Source of the DNA: Aestuariivirga litoralis | GTDB lineage: Bacteria; Pseudomonadota; Alphaproteobacteria; Rhizobiales; Aestuariivirgaceae | Assembly (NCBI RefSeq): GCF_015714715.1 | Contig: NZ_WAHS01000001.1 | Coordinates: 868,001-932,000 of the forward strand | Reading direction: 5' to 3' | DNA: 64,000 bases | In this document: positions 1-8,119 of the stretch, one piece after another | Layout of the letters: every line of letters starts with the position of its first letter | Position numbering within the stretch: position 1 is the first letter of the stretch | The notes under the pieces: generated by a model | What the model was told of the DNA's origin: nothing | The model's input: the letters and a program-made list of their open reading frames with translations, nothing else | Database searches by the model: none | Program-made: the position numbers and the translations under genes

Positions 1-1860
1 CAGCAGGAAGCTTCGCGGAAGCTTGGTTATTCTTCGGCGCGCACCATGCAGATCGCCCAGCGCCTTTATGAGGGCGTGGACATCGGCGGTGAAACGGTGG
101 GACTGATCACCTATATGCGTACCGACGGCGTGGATATGGCTTCAGAAGCCATTGCCGCCTCGCGCAACGCCATCCTGAAACATTTCGGCGAGCCCTATGT
201 GCCGCCGGTTCCGCGCAAATATACCTCCAAGGCCAAGAATGCACAGGAAGCGCATGAAGCGATCCGCCCGACCGATCCATCGCGCCACCCGGACCAGGTG
301 CGCGGCACGCTGGAACCTGAGCAGTTCGCGCTTTATGATTTGATCTGGAAGCGCACGATTGCCAGCCAGATGGAAAGCGCTGAGATGGAGCGCACCACCG
401 CCGACATCGCCGCGACGGGCCGTGACGGCAAGGTCTATTCCTTCCGTGCCAATGGCTCGGTGGTGAAGTTTGACGGCTTCCTGCGCGCCTATACTGAAGA
501 CCTTGATGACGACGAGGACGAAGATGCACGCCGCCTGCCGCCGATGGCGCGCGGTGATTCAACCGGCGTGCGCGGTATTGATCCGGCCCAGCATTTCACC
601 GAGCCGCCGCCGCGCTATTCGGAAGCCTCGCTGATCAAGAAGCTGGAAGAATTGGGCATTGGCCGCCCCTCGACTTATGTCTCGATCCTCAAGACGCTGG
701 GCGACCGTGGCTATATGCGCATCGAAAAGAAGCGCCTGATCCCTGAAGATAAAGGCCGCGTGGTTACGGCGTTCCTTGAAAGCTTCTTCAAGCGCTATGT
801 GGAATATGATTTCACTGCCGATCTTGAAGAACAGCTCGACAAGATTTCCAATGGCGACATTGAATACAAGCAAGTGCTGCGCGATTTCTGGAAGGATTTC
901 ACGGCGGCGCTTGGCGAAGTGAAAGACCTGCGCATCACTCAGGTGATCGACTCGCTGAATGACTTGCTGGCGCCGCATATTTTCCCGGACAAGGGCGATG
1001 GCACTGATCCGCGCAAATGCCCGAATTGCGAAACCGGCCAGCTTTCGATGAAGCTGGGGCGCTTCGGCTCATTCGTCGGCTGCACCAATTATCCGGATTG
1101 CAATTACACGCGCCCGCTCTCTATTGGCGGCGGCGATGGTGGCGACGCGGTGCCGGCTGACGGCATCGTGTTGGGCCAAGACCCGGAGACCGGGCAGAAC
1201 GTCACGCGCCGTGTGGGCCGCTTTGGCCCCTATCTGCAACTTGGTGAAGCGGTGGACGGTGAGAAGCCGACGCGCGCTTCGATTCCGAAGAATGTAAGCC
1301 CGGCCACGATAGAGCTTGATCAGGCGCTAAAGCTGCTTTCACTGCCGCGCGAAGTGGGCATTCATCCGGAAACGAAAACGCCGATCACCGCCAATTTCGG
1401 CCGCTTTGGGCCCTATATTGTGCATGATGGTGTGTATGCCAATCTGAAAGACCCGGAAGAAGTCTTCACCATCGGCCTCAACCGTGCAGTGGACTTGCTG
1501 GCGGAGAAGCGCCTCAAAGGGCCGTCGAAACGCACACGTCCGGGGGCATTGAAGAATCTCGGCGCGCATCCTGATGGCACCGGAAATGTTGAAGTCTTCA
1601 ACGGCCAGTATGGCGCCTATGTGAAGCATGGCAAGACAAATGCCACCATTCCGAAGGACAAGACGGCGGAGACGATCACGCTGGATGAAGCCGTGTCGCT
1701 CATCGCTGAGCGCGAAATGGCAACGGGCAAGAAGCCGGCGAAGAAAGCTGCCAAAAAGGTTGCGAAGAAAACCGCACCGAAAAAGGCTGCCAAGAAAGCT
1801 CCGGCAAAAAAAGCTGCTGCAAAAAAACCGGCCAAGGCCAAAGTTGCCGAAGAAGCCTAA
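1..1860 (+). CDS. topA: DNA topoisomerase I, C-terminal part (5' end outside window)
   Basis: Type IA topoisomerase that relaxes negative supercoils. The frame is open from base 1 and the first residues (QQEASRKLGYSSARTMQIAQ) are an internal type IA motif, so the true start and the Toprim domain lie to the left. Visible parts are the active-site region MRTDGVDMA (the arginine after the catalytic tyrosine in YMRTD, about 20 residues into the ATG-initiated part), the helical gate domain with the GIGRPSTYVSIL motif, and one four-cysteine zinc finger (CPNC...CTNYPDC). After these come several C-terminal repeats of the form GRFGPY (GRFGPYLQLG, GRFGPYIVHD, NGQYGAYVKHG) and a Lys/Ala-rich tail that probably binds DNA. 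It overlaps the start of rnr. Identification is secure; only the length is unknown. Confidence 0.97.
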   Translation, partial: QQEASRKLGYSSARTMQIAQRLYEGVDIGGETVGLITYMRTDGVDMASEAIAASRNAILKHFGEPYVPPVPRKYTSKAKNAQEAHEAIRPTDPSRHPDQVRGTLEPEQFALYDLIWKRTIASQMESAEMERTTADIAATGRDGKVYSFRANGSVVKFDGFLRAYTEDLDDDEDEDARRLPPMARGDSTGVRGIDPAQHFTEPPPRYSEASLIKKLEELGIGRPSTYVSILKTLGDRGYMRIEKKRLIPEDKGRVVTAFLESFFKRYVEYDFTADLEEQLDKISNGDIEYKQVLRDFWKDFTAALGEVKDLRITQVIDSLNDLLAPHIFPDKGDGTDPRKCPNCETGQLSMKLGRFGSFVGCTNYPDCNYTRPLSIGGGDGGDAVPADGIVLGQDPETGQNVTRRVGRFGPYLQLGEAVDGEKPTRASIPKNVSPATIELDQALKLLSLPREVGIHPETKTPITANFGRFGPYIVHDGVYANLKDPEEVFTIGLNRAVDLLAEKRLKGPSKRTRPGALKNLGAHPDGTGNVEVFNGQYGAYVKHGKTNATIPKDKTAETITLDEAVSLIAEREMATGKKPAKKAAKKVAKKTAPKKAAKKAPAKKAAAKKPAKAKVAEEA

Positions 1861-4069
1861 GCGCCCGCCCTCCCCCCAACGCGCTGGCGTGCCCAGCGCT
1901 GAGGATGTGCTGCAATTCATCGCGACCTCGCCCGGCATTGTGGGCAAGCGCGAGATTGCCAAGGCGTTCTCGATCAAGGGCGCTGACAAGCTGGCGCTGA
2001 AAAAGCTGCTGAAGGATATGGAGGAAGCTGGCCAGCTTTCGGGCAACCGCAAGCGCATCCATGCCAAGGGCAAGTTGCCGCCGATCGGCGTTGTCGAAAT
2101 AGCGGGCGAAGATAAAGACGGCGATCAGTTCGGCTTTCATGTCGGTGACGATGGCAACGTTGGCACGGCCAAGATTCTCGTGGTGGCTGGTGAAGGCCGG
2201 GCACCGAAGAAGGGCGACCGTGCGGTGGCCAAGTTCGAGGCCCTGCCCGGCCATCATGACTACCAGCATCAGGCGCGCGTCGTGCGGGTGCTGTCTGCCG
2301 CGCAGGCCAAGCTGCTGGCTGTTTTCCGCCTGATCAAAGGCAAGGGTGCGCGGCTGATACCCGTCGATAAGAAGGCCAAGCATGAATACCAGGTTCTGCC
2401 GGGTGATGATGGCGGCGCCGAGAATGGCGAGCTGGTGCGCTTTGAAGTGACGCGCGAACGTGGCTTCGGACTTCCTGCCGCGCGGGTGCGCGAGCGGCTG
2501 GGCGATGTGCGCGACCCGCGCAACATCTCGCTCATCGCCATCAATCAGCACGGAATTCCGAACCGCCTGCCGGAGCGCGTGCTGGCCGAGGCGGAAGCGC
2601 TGAAGCCTTTCTCGCAAGAAGGGCGGCAGGACATTACGGCCACACCGCTGATTACCATTGATCCTGCTGATGCGCGCGATCATGACGATGCAGTTTTTGC
2701 GGAGCCCGATGACGCGGCTGACAATCAGGGTGGTTTCAAGGTTCTCGTCGCGATCGCTGACGTGGCGGCCTATGTGCGCCCGGCAACCGGGTTGGACCGA
2801 GAAGCACGCATCAGGGGCAATTCAGTTTATTTTCCTGATCTCGTCGTGCCCATGTTGCCGGAGCGGATTTCCAACGATCTCTGCTCGCTGGTGGAAAAGC
2901 AGCTGCGCCCGGCGCTCGCCTGTTTCATGCGCTTTGACAAAAGCGGCACCAAGATTTCGCATCGTTTCGCGCGCGTGACCATGCGTTCTGCCGCCAAGCT
3001 CGCCTACGAAGAAGCGCAAGCCGCTATTGACGGCAAACAGAACCCCAAGACAGACGGTTTGCTGGAGCCTGTATTGAAGCCGCTCTGGGCTGCGTATCGT
3101 GCCCTCAAGAAAGCGCAGGACAAGCGTGGGCCGCTGGCGCTGGATCTGCCGGAGCGCAAGATCATCCTCAATGAGCAAGGCAGCGTTGCGCGCGTGGTTG
3201 TGCCGCCGCGGCTTGATGCGCATAAGCTGATTGAGGAATTCATGATTCAGGCCAATGTGGCCGCCGCTGAAGAGCTGGAGAAGCGCAAGTCGCCTTTGCT
3301 CTACCGCATTCATGAAGAACCATCGCAAGAGAAGCTGAAATCGCTTTCCACCTTCCTGAAAACAGTGAACCGTGAATTCGCATTGGGTCAGGTGGTGAAG
3401 CCCTCACATTTTAACCGGCTGCTGGAATCGGTGAAGGGTGAGGATTTCGAACGGCTGGTGCATGACGTGGTGCTGCGCACGCAATCGCAAGCCGCTTACA
3501 GCCCGCAAAATGCCGGGCATTTCGGGTTGAACCTGCATCGCTATGCGCATTTCACTTCACCGATCCGGCGCTATGCTGATTTGATCGTGCACCGCGCGCT
3601 GATTTCGGCCTTGGGCTTCGGCTCGGACGGTCTATCTCAGGAAGATATTTCGCAGCTGGATGAAACCGCCGAAATGATTGGCGTTGCGGAGCGGCGCGCG
3701 ATGCTGGCCGAGCGTGAGACAAATGACCGGCTGATCGCTTCCTTCCTTGAGCCGCAGATGGGTGCGGTATTCAAGGGGCGCATTTCTGGCGTGGTGGGTG
3801 CCGGATTATTTATCGTGCTGGATGACACTGGGGCTGACGGCTTTGTTCCCGTCTCCAGCCTGGGCCGCGACTATTTCATCTATGATGAAGTGCGCCACAG
3901 CCTGACAGGAGAGCGCAGCGGCGAAATGTTCCAGCTGGGCGACCGCGTTTCTGTTAAACTGCTCGAAGTGGCCCCGGTCAAAGGCGGGCTTCGTTTCGAG
4001 ATGGTTTCAGAGGGACGCGTGGGCAAAGTTGCTCCACGCGGCAAAAAGACAAAGAAATGGCGGAAGTAG
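1844..4069 (+). CDS. rnr: Ribonuclease R (3'-5' exoribonuclease)
   Basis: RNase II/RNB family exoribonuclease that degrades structured RNA. The N-terminal winged-helix segment (VLQFIATSPGIVGKREIAKAF) is followed by cold-shock OB folds, the RNB catalytic domain with the acidic cluster ITIDPADARDHDDAVF and the HYAHFTSPIRRYADLIVHR motif, then an S1 domain (GAVFKGRISGVVGAGLFIVL) and a basic tail ending GKKTKKWRK. The open frame extends far back inside topA, where the translation is low-complexity Arg/Lys, so I chose the TTG at 1844 (LPKKPKRPPSPQRAG becomes MPKKPK...), preceded by AAGG. This gives 741 residues and a 17-base overlap with topA. GTG at 1889 (726 residues) is the main alternative. The last codons overlap the DUF983 gene by 13 bases. 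Confidence 0.93.
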   Translation: MPKKPKRPPSPQRAGVPSAEDVLQFIATSPGIVGKREIAKAFSIKGADKLALKKLLKDMEEAGQLSGNRKRIHAKGKLPPIGVVEIAGEDKDGDQFGFHVGDDGNVGTAKILVVAGEGRAPKKGDRAVAKFEALPGHHDYQHQARVVRVLSAAQAKLLAVFRLIKGKGARLIPVDKKAKHEYQVLPGDDGGAENGELVRFEVTRERGFGLPAARVRERLGDVRDPRNISLIAINQHGIPNRLPERVLAEAEALKPFSQEGRQDITATPLITIDPADARDHDDAVFAEPDDAADNQGGFKVLVAIADVAAYVRPATGLDREARIRGNSVYFPDLVVPMLPERISNDLCSLVEKQLRPALACFMRFDKSGTKISHRFARVTMRSAAKLAYEEAQAAIDGKQNPKTDGLLEPVLKPLWAAYRALKKAQDKRGPLALDLPERKIILNEQGSVARVVVPPRLDAHKLIEEFMIQANVAAAEELEKRKSPLLYRIHEEPSQEKLKSLSTFLKTVNREFALGQVVKPSHFNRLLESVKGEDFERLVHDVVLRTQSQAAYSPQNAGHFGLNLHRYAHFTSPIRRYADLIVHRALISALGFGSDGLSQEDISQLDETAEMIGVAERRAMLAERETNDRLIASFLEPQMGAVFKGRISGVVGAGLFIVLDDTGADGFVPVSSLGRDYFIYDEVRHSLTGERSGEMFQLGDRVSVKLLEVAPVKGGLRFEMVSEGRVGKVAPRGKKTKKWRK

Positions 4070-4452
4070 TCTATCAGCTTGAATCGCGCCCAGTCTGGCG
4101 GGCCATGGGGCGCGGCTTTCGCAAGCGCTGCCCGCGCTGTGGCGAAGGCAAACTGATGGCGGGCTATCTCACCGTGGCCAGCCAGTGCAATGCCTGCGGC
4201 CTCGATCTCACCCCGCAGCGCGCTGATGACGCGCCGCCCTATTTCACCATCTTTATCGTGGGCCATATCGTGGTGCCGCTGATGTGGGCCTGGGAGCGGT
4301 ATTATGCGCCGCCTGCCGCCCTGCAAATGGCGGTGTGGCTGCCGGTGATCGCTTTGTTGTCCCTTTGGCTTCTGCCACGTGTCAAGGGTGCCACCGTGGG
4401 CCTGCAATGGGCCATGAAGATGCATGATTTTGGAGAAAGCCGGGAAACTTGA
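4057..4452 (+). CDS. DUF983 family zinc-ribbon membrane protein
   Basis: A 131-residue protein of the DUF983 family, whose function is unknown. The N-terminus carries a zinc-ribbon-like pair of CxxC motifs (KRCPRCGEGKL and QCNACGLDL) and then the family signature DDAPPYFTIFIVGH. Two hydrophobic segments follow (IFIVGHIVVPLMWAW and MAVWLPVIALLSLWLLP), so it should sit in the inner membrane with the cysteine knuckles at one face. It begins inside the end of rnr and is probably co-translated with it. The same neighbour appears after rnr in many Rhizobiales. The molecular role is not known. Confidence 0.85.
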   Translation: MAEVVYQLESRPVWRAMGRGFRKRCPRCGEGKLMAGYLTVASQCNACGLDLTPQRADDAPPYFTIFIVGHIVVPLMWAWERYYAPPAALQMAVWLPVIALLSLWLLPRVKGATVGLQWAMKMHDFGESRET

Positions 4453-4478
4453 CTTTGCGCGCCGTTTGGGCTCTATCC
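4448..4478 (+). promoter_or_regulatory. Probable rpmG promoter
   Basis: CTTGAC at 4448-4453 and CTATCC at 4473-4478 resemble the alphaproteobacterial housekeeping promoter (CTTGAC, about 17-19 bases, CTATNT). The element sits just 5' of the L33 gene and overlaps the stop region of the DUF983 gene. A GGAG ribosome binding site lies at 4489-4492 ahead of the ATG at 4501. The -10 match is imperfect. Confidence 0.5.
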
Positions 4479-4500
4479 AGCGCAAATCGGAGTTTCGACC

Positions 4501-4668
4501 ATGGCCAAAGGCAATGTTATCAAGATCAAGTTGGCGTCCACCGCTGACACTGGCTTCTTTTATGTAGCCAAGAAGAATTCGCGCACCAAGACCGAGAAGT
4601 TCTCGTTCAAGAAGTATGACCCCGTGGTGCGCAAGCATGTGGAATTCAAGGAAACCAAGATCAAGTAA
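4501..4668 (+). CDS. rpmG: 50S ribosomal protein L33
   Basis: A 55-residue basic protein of the large ribosomal subunit. The translation [20 protein letters not shown] followed by [14 protein letters not shown] is typical of alphaproteobacterial L33. It lacks the two CxxC pairs of zinc-binding L33, so it is the zinc-independent form. GGAG at 4489-4492 gives a good ribosome binding site and an intrinsic terminator follows 24 bases after the stop. The gene is a single-gene unit with its own likely promoter. Confidence 0.95.
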   Translation: MAKGNVIKIKLASTADTGFFYVAKKNSRTKTEKFSFKKYDPVVRKHVEFKETKIK

Positions 4669-4691
4669 GATCTGGGATTGCCTAACGAACA

Positions 4692-4719
4692 AAGCGCCGG
4701 TTTTCCGGCGCTTTTTTGT
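4692..4719 (+). terminator. Rho-independent terminator after rpmG
   Basis: Perfect 9-bp stem AAGCGCCGG (4692-4700) and CCGGCGCTT (4705-4713) around a TTTT loop, then a run of T to 4717. Spacing from the rpmG stop is 23 bases. Confidence 0.9.
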
Positions 4720-4773
4720 TGTTCAAAGTTCTGCGATAGGCAGTGAGTTGCAAGCCCCATTGTGGGATAAGGT

Positions 4774-4829
4774 GCTGGTCCGGGTTTTTTCAGAACGAGG
4801 AGGCCACTCGGTTCAGGACCCGGACCAGC
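4774..4829. repeat. Inverted repeat / predicted hairpin 1
   Basis: Perfect 12-bp arms GCTGGTCCGGGT (4774-4785) and ACCCGGACCAGC (4818-4829). An inner helix GAAC-GAG (4793-4799) pairs with CTC-G-GTTC (4807-4814) with one bulged G, so a single 56-base stem-loop with an internal loop can form. A further AGGT/ACCT pair (4770-4773 and 4832-4835) extends the base of the stem. It does not end in a T run, so it is not a simple terminator. Confidence 0.7.
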
Positions 4830-4914
4830 TAACCTCGAAATCAGGAGATGCGGCGGACCTGACCCCAAGGCATTCAAGTTTTGTCTGACGGAGTTTGCCG
4901 CACCGTCCCACTTG

Positions 4915-4975
4915 ATCCAGACTCGAAAAATTTGACGGTGCACTGGTGCTGAAGCAGTGCACCGTCAGTCTGGAT
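4915..4975. repeat. Nested inverted repeat / predicted hairpin 2
   Basis: Inner perfect 12-bp arms GACGGTGCACTG (4934-4945) and CAGTGCACCGTC (4955-4966) enclose a 9-base loop. Outer perfect 9-bp arms ATCCAGACT (4915-4923) and AGTCTGGAT (4967-4975) lie outside them. On the left the arms are separated by a 10-base A/T-rich bulge and on the right they abut. A third inverted pair, GGCGCCT (4977-4983) and AGGCGCC (5003-5009), follows at once. Confidence 0.7.
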
Positions 4976-5207
4976 TGGCGCCTTCGAACCTGGAGAGGAG
5001 TGAGGCGCCCTTGCGAATGTCTTGATTGGATAATGACTCGTGAACCCCGTTAAGGCTATGGATTCCTATGGTAAATGGGGCATGAGCGGGATTAACGATG
5101 AAGCGTTAAGGTGAATGCGGGCGTATTTGATTCAATTGTTTTCGAATACCCTGCCCTGCAACGGCACTGCTTACTCACCGCGGCGGAAGCATTTATAGCG
5201 CCTGCAC

Positions 5208-6410
5208 ATGGACTTAACTCAAAGCAGCACTGATCCTTGGCGGCGCAACCTGGTGGTGGTCCTGATCGGCTCCTTTACCACCATCGTGGCGATGACTTTG
5301 CTGCTGCCGATCCTGCCGCTTTATGTGGAACAGCTAGGGGCCAGTGGGCATGCGGAAATCGTGCAGTGGTCCGGTATCGCTTATGGCGCCACTTTCTTTT
5401 CTGCGGCTTTGACTGCGCCGTTGTGGGGGCGACTGGCGGATCGCTATGGGCGCAAGCTGATGCTGATCCGCGCCAGTTTCGGCATGGCGATTGCGATGTC
5501 GCTGATCGGCATGGCGCATGATGTGTGGCAGCTGGTGGCGCTGCGTTTGCTGGCGGGTTTGCTGGGCGGCTATTCATCCGGCTCAATGGTGCTGGTGGCG
5601 GCGCAGACCCCGAAGGAGCGCACCGGCTGGGCGCTGGGTGTGCTTTCGGCAGGAATCATGGCGGGCAATCTGGTGGGGCCATTGATTGGTGGCATCCTGC
5701 CGCCGCTCATCGGTATTCGCGAGACATTCCTGCTGGCCGGTGGGGTGATCTTTCTCATGTTTTTGGCGACGACGTTTTTGATCCAAGAAGCCAAGCGCGT
5801 CGGTAGTGCGAAGGAAAAGGTGCCGGCCAATTGGGCGGCCATTCCTGACAAGCGGCCGATCTTTGCAATGCTGGCCACCGGTCTGCTGCTGATGGTGGCG
5901 CAGATGTCGATCGAGCCGATCATCACAGTCTATGTGGCGGGGCTGGTGGAGACGACGCAGGTGACTTTCATTTCAGGTGTGGTGATGTCTGTTGCAGCGC
6001 TGGGCAGCATTCTTTCGTCATCGTGGTTGGGTGCCATTGCCGACCGTGTGGGGCATTGGAAGATCGTGACGATGTGCTTGGCCTGTGCGGCGCTGCTGCT
6101 GGTACCGCAGGCCTATGTGACCTCGGCCTGGCAACTGATTGCTTTGCGCCTCCTGATGGGGCTGGCGTTGGGCGGCCTGCTGCCAGCGATCACCAGCGTG
6201 ATCCGCCATGCGGTGCCGGAGCGGATGGCGGGCGGCGTTCTGGGTTATTCGATCTCGGCGCAATATGTGGGCCAGGTGGTGGGCCCGGTGGCGGGTGGAT
6301 TTGTCGGCGGGCATGTGGGCATGCGCGCCGTGTTCCTGGCCACCAGCGTGCTGATGGCCATTGGTGCGATCGGGAATTACATTATTCAGCAAAGGCTGAA
6401 GAAGGCCTAG
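5208..6410 (+). CDS. MFS drug/metabolite exporter
   Basis: A 400-residue major facilitator superfamily transporter with about 12 predicted membrane helices. The first helix is VVVLIGSFTTIVAMTLLLPI. The MFS motif A between helices 2 and 3 is seen as GRLADRYGRKLML, with a weaker copy between helices 8 and 9 (GAIADRVGHWKIV). This is the pattern of DHA1-type proton-driven exporters of the multidrug class. Helix 5 carries the exporter-type motif C region (GVLSAGIMAGNLVGPLIGG). The substrate cannot be read from sequence. It ends in a CTAG shared with the convergent scpB stop. No strong ribosome binding site is visible before the ATG. Confidence 0.88.
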   Translation: MDLTQSSTDPWRRNLVVVLIGSFTTIVAMTLLLPILPLYVEQLGASGHAEIVQWSGIAYGATFFSAALTAPLWGRLADRYGRKLMLIRASFGMAIAMSLIGMAHDVWQLVALRLLAGLLGGYSSGSMVLVAAQTPKERTGWALGVLSAGIMAGNLVGPLIGGILPPLIGIRETFLLAGGVIFLMFLATTFLIQEAKRVGSAKEKVPANWAAIPDKRPIFAMLATGLLLMVAQMSIEPIITVYVAGLVETTQVTFISGVVMSVAALGSILSSSWLGAIADRVGHWKIVTMCLACAALLLVPQAYVTSAWQLIALRLLMGLALGGLLPAITSVIRHAVPERMAGGVLGYSISAQYVGQVVGPVAGGFVGGHVGMRAVFLATSVLMAIGAIGNYIIQQRLKKA

Positions 6411-7189
6411 TTTTCGGTGTGCGGAGGCGTTTCGTCTGCCGGCAGTTCTTCTGGCTCAGCGCCCTCCTCCGGCAGATGCATTTCCAGCGGCATTTGCTCA
6501 TTGCCATCCAGCGGGTCTTCATCCGCCGTCAGCTCGTCGGTTAGCTTGGGCATCGGCACATCAAAGCCCGGCGGCACATTGGCATCGAGAAGGCCGGCGG
6601 CCTTCAATTCCTGCAAGCCCGGCAGGTCAGTCAGTTCATTGAGGCCGAAATGTCCGAGGAACGCTTCTGTCGTGCCATAGGTCACCGGGCGGCCCGGGGT
6701 TTTGCGGCGGCCGCGCATTTTGGCCCAGCCGATTTCCAGCAGATTGTCGAGCGTGCCCTTGGATATGGCTACGCCGCGAATGTCTTCGATCTCGGCGCGC
6801 GTGACCGGCTGATGGTAGGCGATGATGGCCAGCGTTTCGAGAGCGGCCTTGGTGAGCTTCTTCTGCTCGGTCTTTTCCTTGCGGAACAGCGAGCCCATGT
6901 CCGGCGCTGTACGCAGCGCGAATTTACCGGATACCTGGACCAGATTCACGCCGCGCTTTTCGTAGTTCTCGGCAAGGTCGGCCAGCAGGGCTTCAATGTT
7001 CGTGCCTTCGGGCAGGAATTCCTTGAACGCTTCCAGTGCCAAGGGTTCGGCTGCATTGAAGAGCATGGCTTCCACCACGCGCAGGTTTTCAGCCCGGTCT
7101 GCCATGGGATGGATCGTGACGACTGCCTCGGGGCTATCCTCCGTTTCATCACTTTGTTCGGGTTGAATCATCATGGGTTTGGCATTCAT
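6407..7189 (-). CDS. scpB: Segregation and condensation protein B
   Basis: Winged-helix kleisin-associated subunit of the SMC-ScpAB condensin, acting in chromosome compaction and segregation. Recognisable parts are RVVEAMLFNAAEPLALEAF, the central KLTKAALETLAIIAYHQPVT block and the RGRRKTPGRPVTYGTTEAFL strand near the end of the second wing. An acidic Glu/Pro-rich tail of about 50 residues follows and is variable in the family. The start ATG overlaps the scpA stop (TGATG), which implies translational coupling. A GTG one codon upstream is possible. It is the last gene of the leftward argS-SPOR-nagZ-scpA-scpB block. Confidence 0.93.
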   Translation of the reverse strand: MNAKPMMIQPEQSDETEDSPEAVVTIHPMADRAENLRVVEAMLFNAAEPLALEAFKEFLPEGTNIEALLADLAENYEKRGVNLVQVSGKFALRTAPDMGSLFRKEKTEQKKLTKAALETLAIIAYHQPVTRAEIEDIRGVAISKGTLDNLLEIGWAKMRGRRKTPGRPVTYGTTEAFLGHFGLNELTDLPGLQELKAAGLLDANVPPGFDVPMPKLTDELTADEDPLDGNEQMPLEMHLPEEGAEPEELPADETPPHTEN

Positions 7190-8004
7190 CACGAAGTTCC
7201 TACGCTGTCACTGCTTTCTTTACGGCGGCGCAAATAGATCGGCCGGAAAGCGTCATCCTGCCTGAGCTCAATCTGCCCATCGCGGGCCAATTCAAGGCTG
7301 GCGGTAAAGCTGGAGGCGCGCACCGAGCGCCGTGTTTCGCTGGTGGCGAGATAATGCTCCAGCCAATGATCAAAGGTACCCCAGTCATCCATCTGGCCCA
7401 CCATCATCTGGATGGCGTCACGTGCTTCCTTGATCGACCAGGTGGTCTGGCGCTTTACGGTATAGGAGGAGCGCACCATCTTGCGTTGGCGGCGGCTGGC
7501 ATAGGCCTTCAGCAGATCAATCAGGTTGTCGCTATATTCCTTGGTCACTTCGACGACCAGCGGCTGCGGCGCGCCGCGGGCGAATGTATCCACGCCAAGC
7601 TGTGGGCGCTTCATCAGGCTTTCGTATGCTTCACGCATGGCGGCCAGGCGCTGCAGGCGGAAGGCCAGCCGCGCGGCCATGTCCTGCGGTGCTGTCTCGT
7701 CATTGGAGACGGGCTGCGGGATCAGCAGGCGCGATTTCAGGTATGTGAGCCAGGCGGCCATGACAAGGTAATCAGCAGCGACATCGATGCGCAGGATCTT
7801 GGCCTTGTCGATAAAGGCCAGGTATTGGTCAGCGAGGGCGAGGATGGAAACCTGCGTCAGGTCAATCTTGTGGGCGCGGGCAAGCTCCAGCAGCAGGTCC
7901 AGCGGTCCTTCAAAGCCGCCGACATCCACCACCAGTTCTTCAGGAGGGGGAAGCTCGCGCCGTTCAGGGCTTGAGGCATCCGCCCAAAGGTCATTTTCAC
8001 TCAT
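7189..8004 (-). CDS. scpA: Segregation and condensation protein A (kleisin)
   Basis: Kleisin subunit that bridges SMC heads. The N-terminal family signature VGGFEGPLDLLLELARAHKI is at about residues 30-50, followed by LADQYLAFIDKAKILRIDVA and the LVMAAWLTYLKSRLLIP helix. The C-terminal winged helix ends in ELRQDDAFRPIYLRRR. The start is taken as the ATG at 8004 (MSENDLW). A TTG three codons earlier is also open. It is coupled to scpB by a 1-base overlap and lies about 115 bases downstream of nagZ. Confidence 0.93.
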   Translation of the reverse strand: MSENDLWADASSPERRELPPPEELVVDVGGFEGPLDLLLELARAHKIDLTQVSILALADQYLAFIDKAKILRIDVAADYLVMAAWLTYLKSRLLIPQPVSNDETAPQDMAARLAFRLQRLAAMREAYESLMKRPQLGVDTFARGAPQPLVVEVTKEYSDNLIDLLKAYASRRQRKMVRSSYTVKRQTTWSIKEARDAIQMMVGQMDDWGTFDHWLEHYLATSETRRSVRASSFTASLELARDGQIELRQDDAFRPIYLRRRKESSDSVGTS

Positions 8005-8119
8005 TGATGCCAACTGCCAGACTAAAAAACACAGGGGCCTTCTTCGCAGAAAACACCCTCTGATTCGACAGTCTAGGCCCTTTTATCCCCAGAATCAGCT
8101 GGGCTGATCCGTGCTGTAG

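Larger units (their letters stand above)
4720..5207. other. Non-coding structured intergenic region
   Basis: About 490 bases between the rpmG terminator and the MFS gene. I find no convincing coding frame here. Short open frames lack a ribosome binding site or run into rpmG. It holds three successive inverted repeats at 4774-4829, 4915-4975 and 4977-5009. After these come a smaller inverted pair (TAACG...CGTTA near 5092-5108) and the AT-richer leader of the MFS gene. It could be a small RNA locus, a decayed mobile palindromic element, or a regulatory leader. The sequence does not decide between these. Confidence 0.5.

Noticed and set aside
4616-4888. 90-codon frame crossing rpmG and its terminator
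   Set aside because: It overlaps the L33 gene and runs through an intrinsic terminator and hairpin 1. No family likeness.
4720-5207. Signal recognition particle RNA or 6S RNA in the intergenic region
   Set aside because: The conserved GGAAG/GCAG loops of SRP RNA are absent and there is no single long 6S-like helix with a central bubble.
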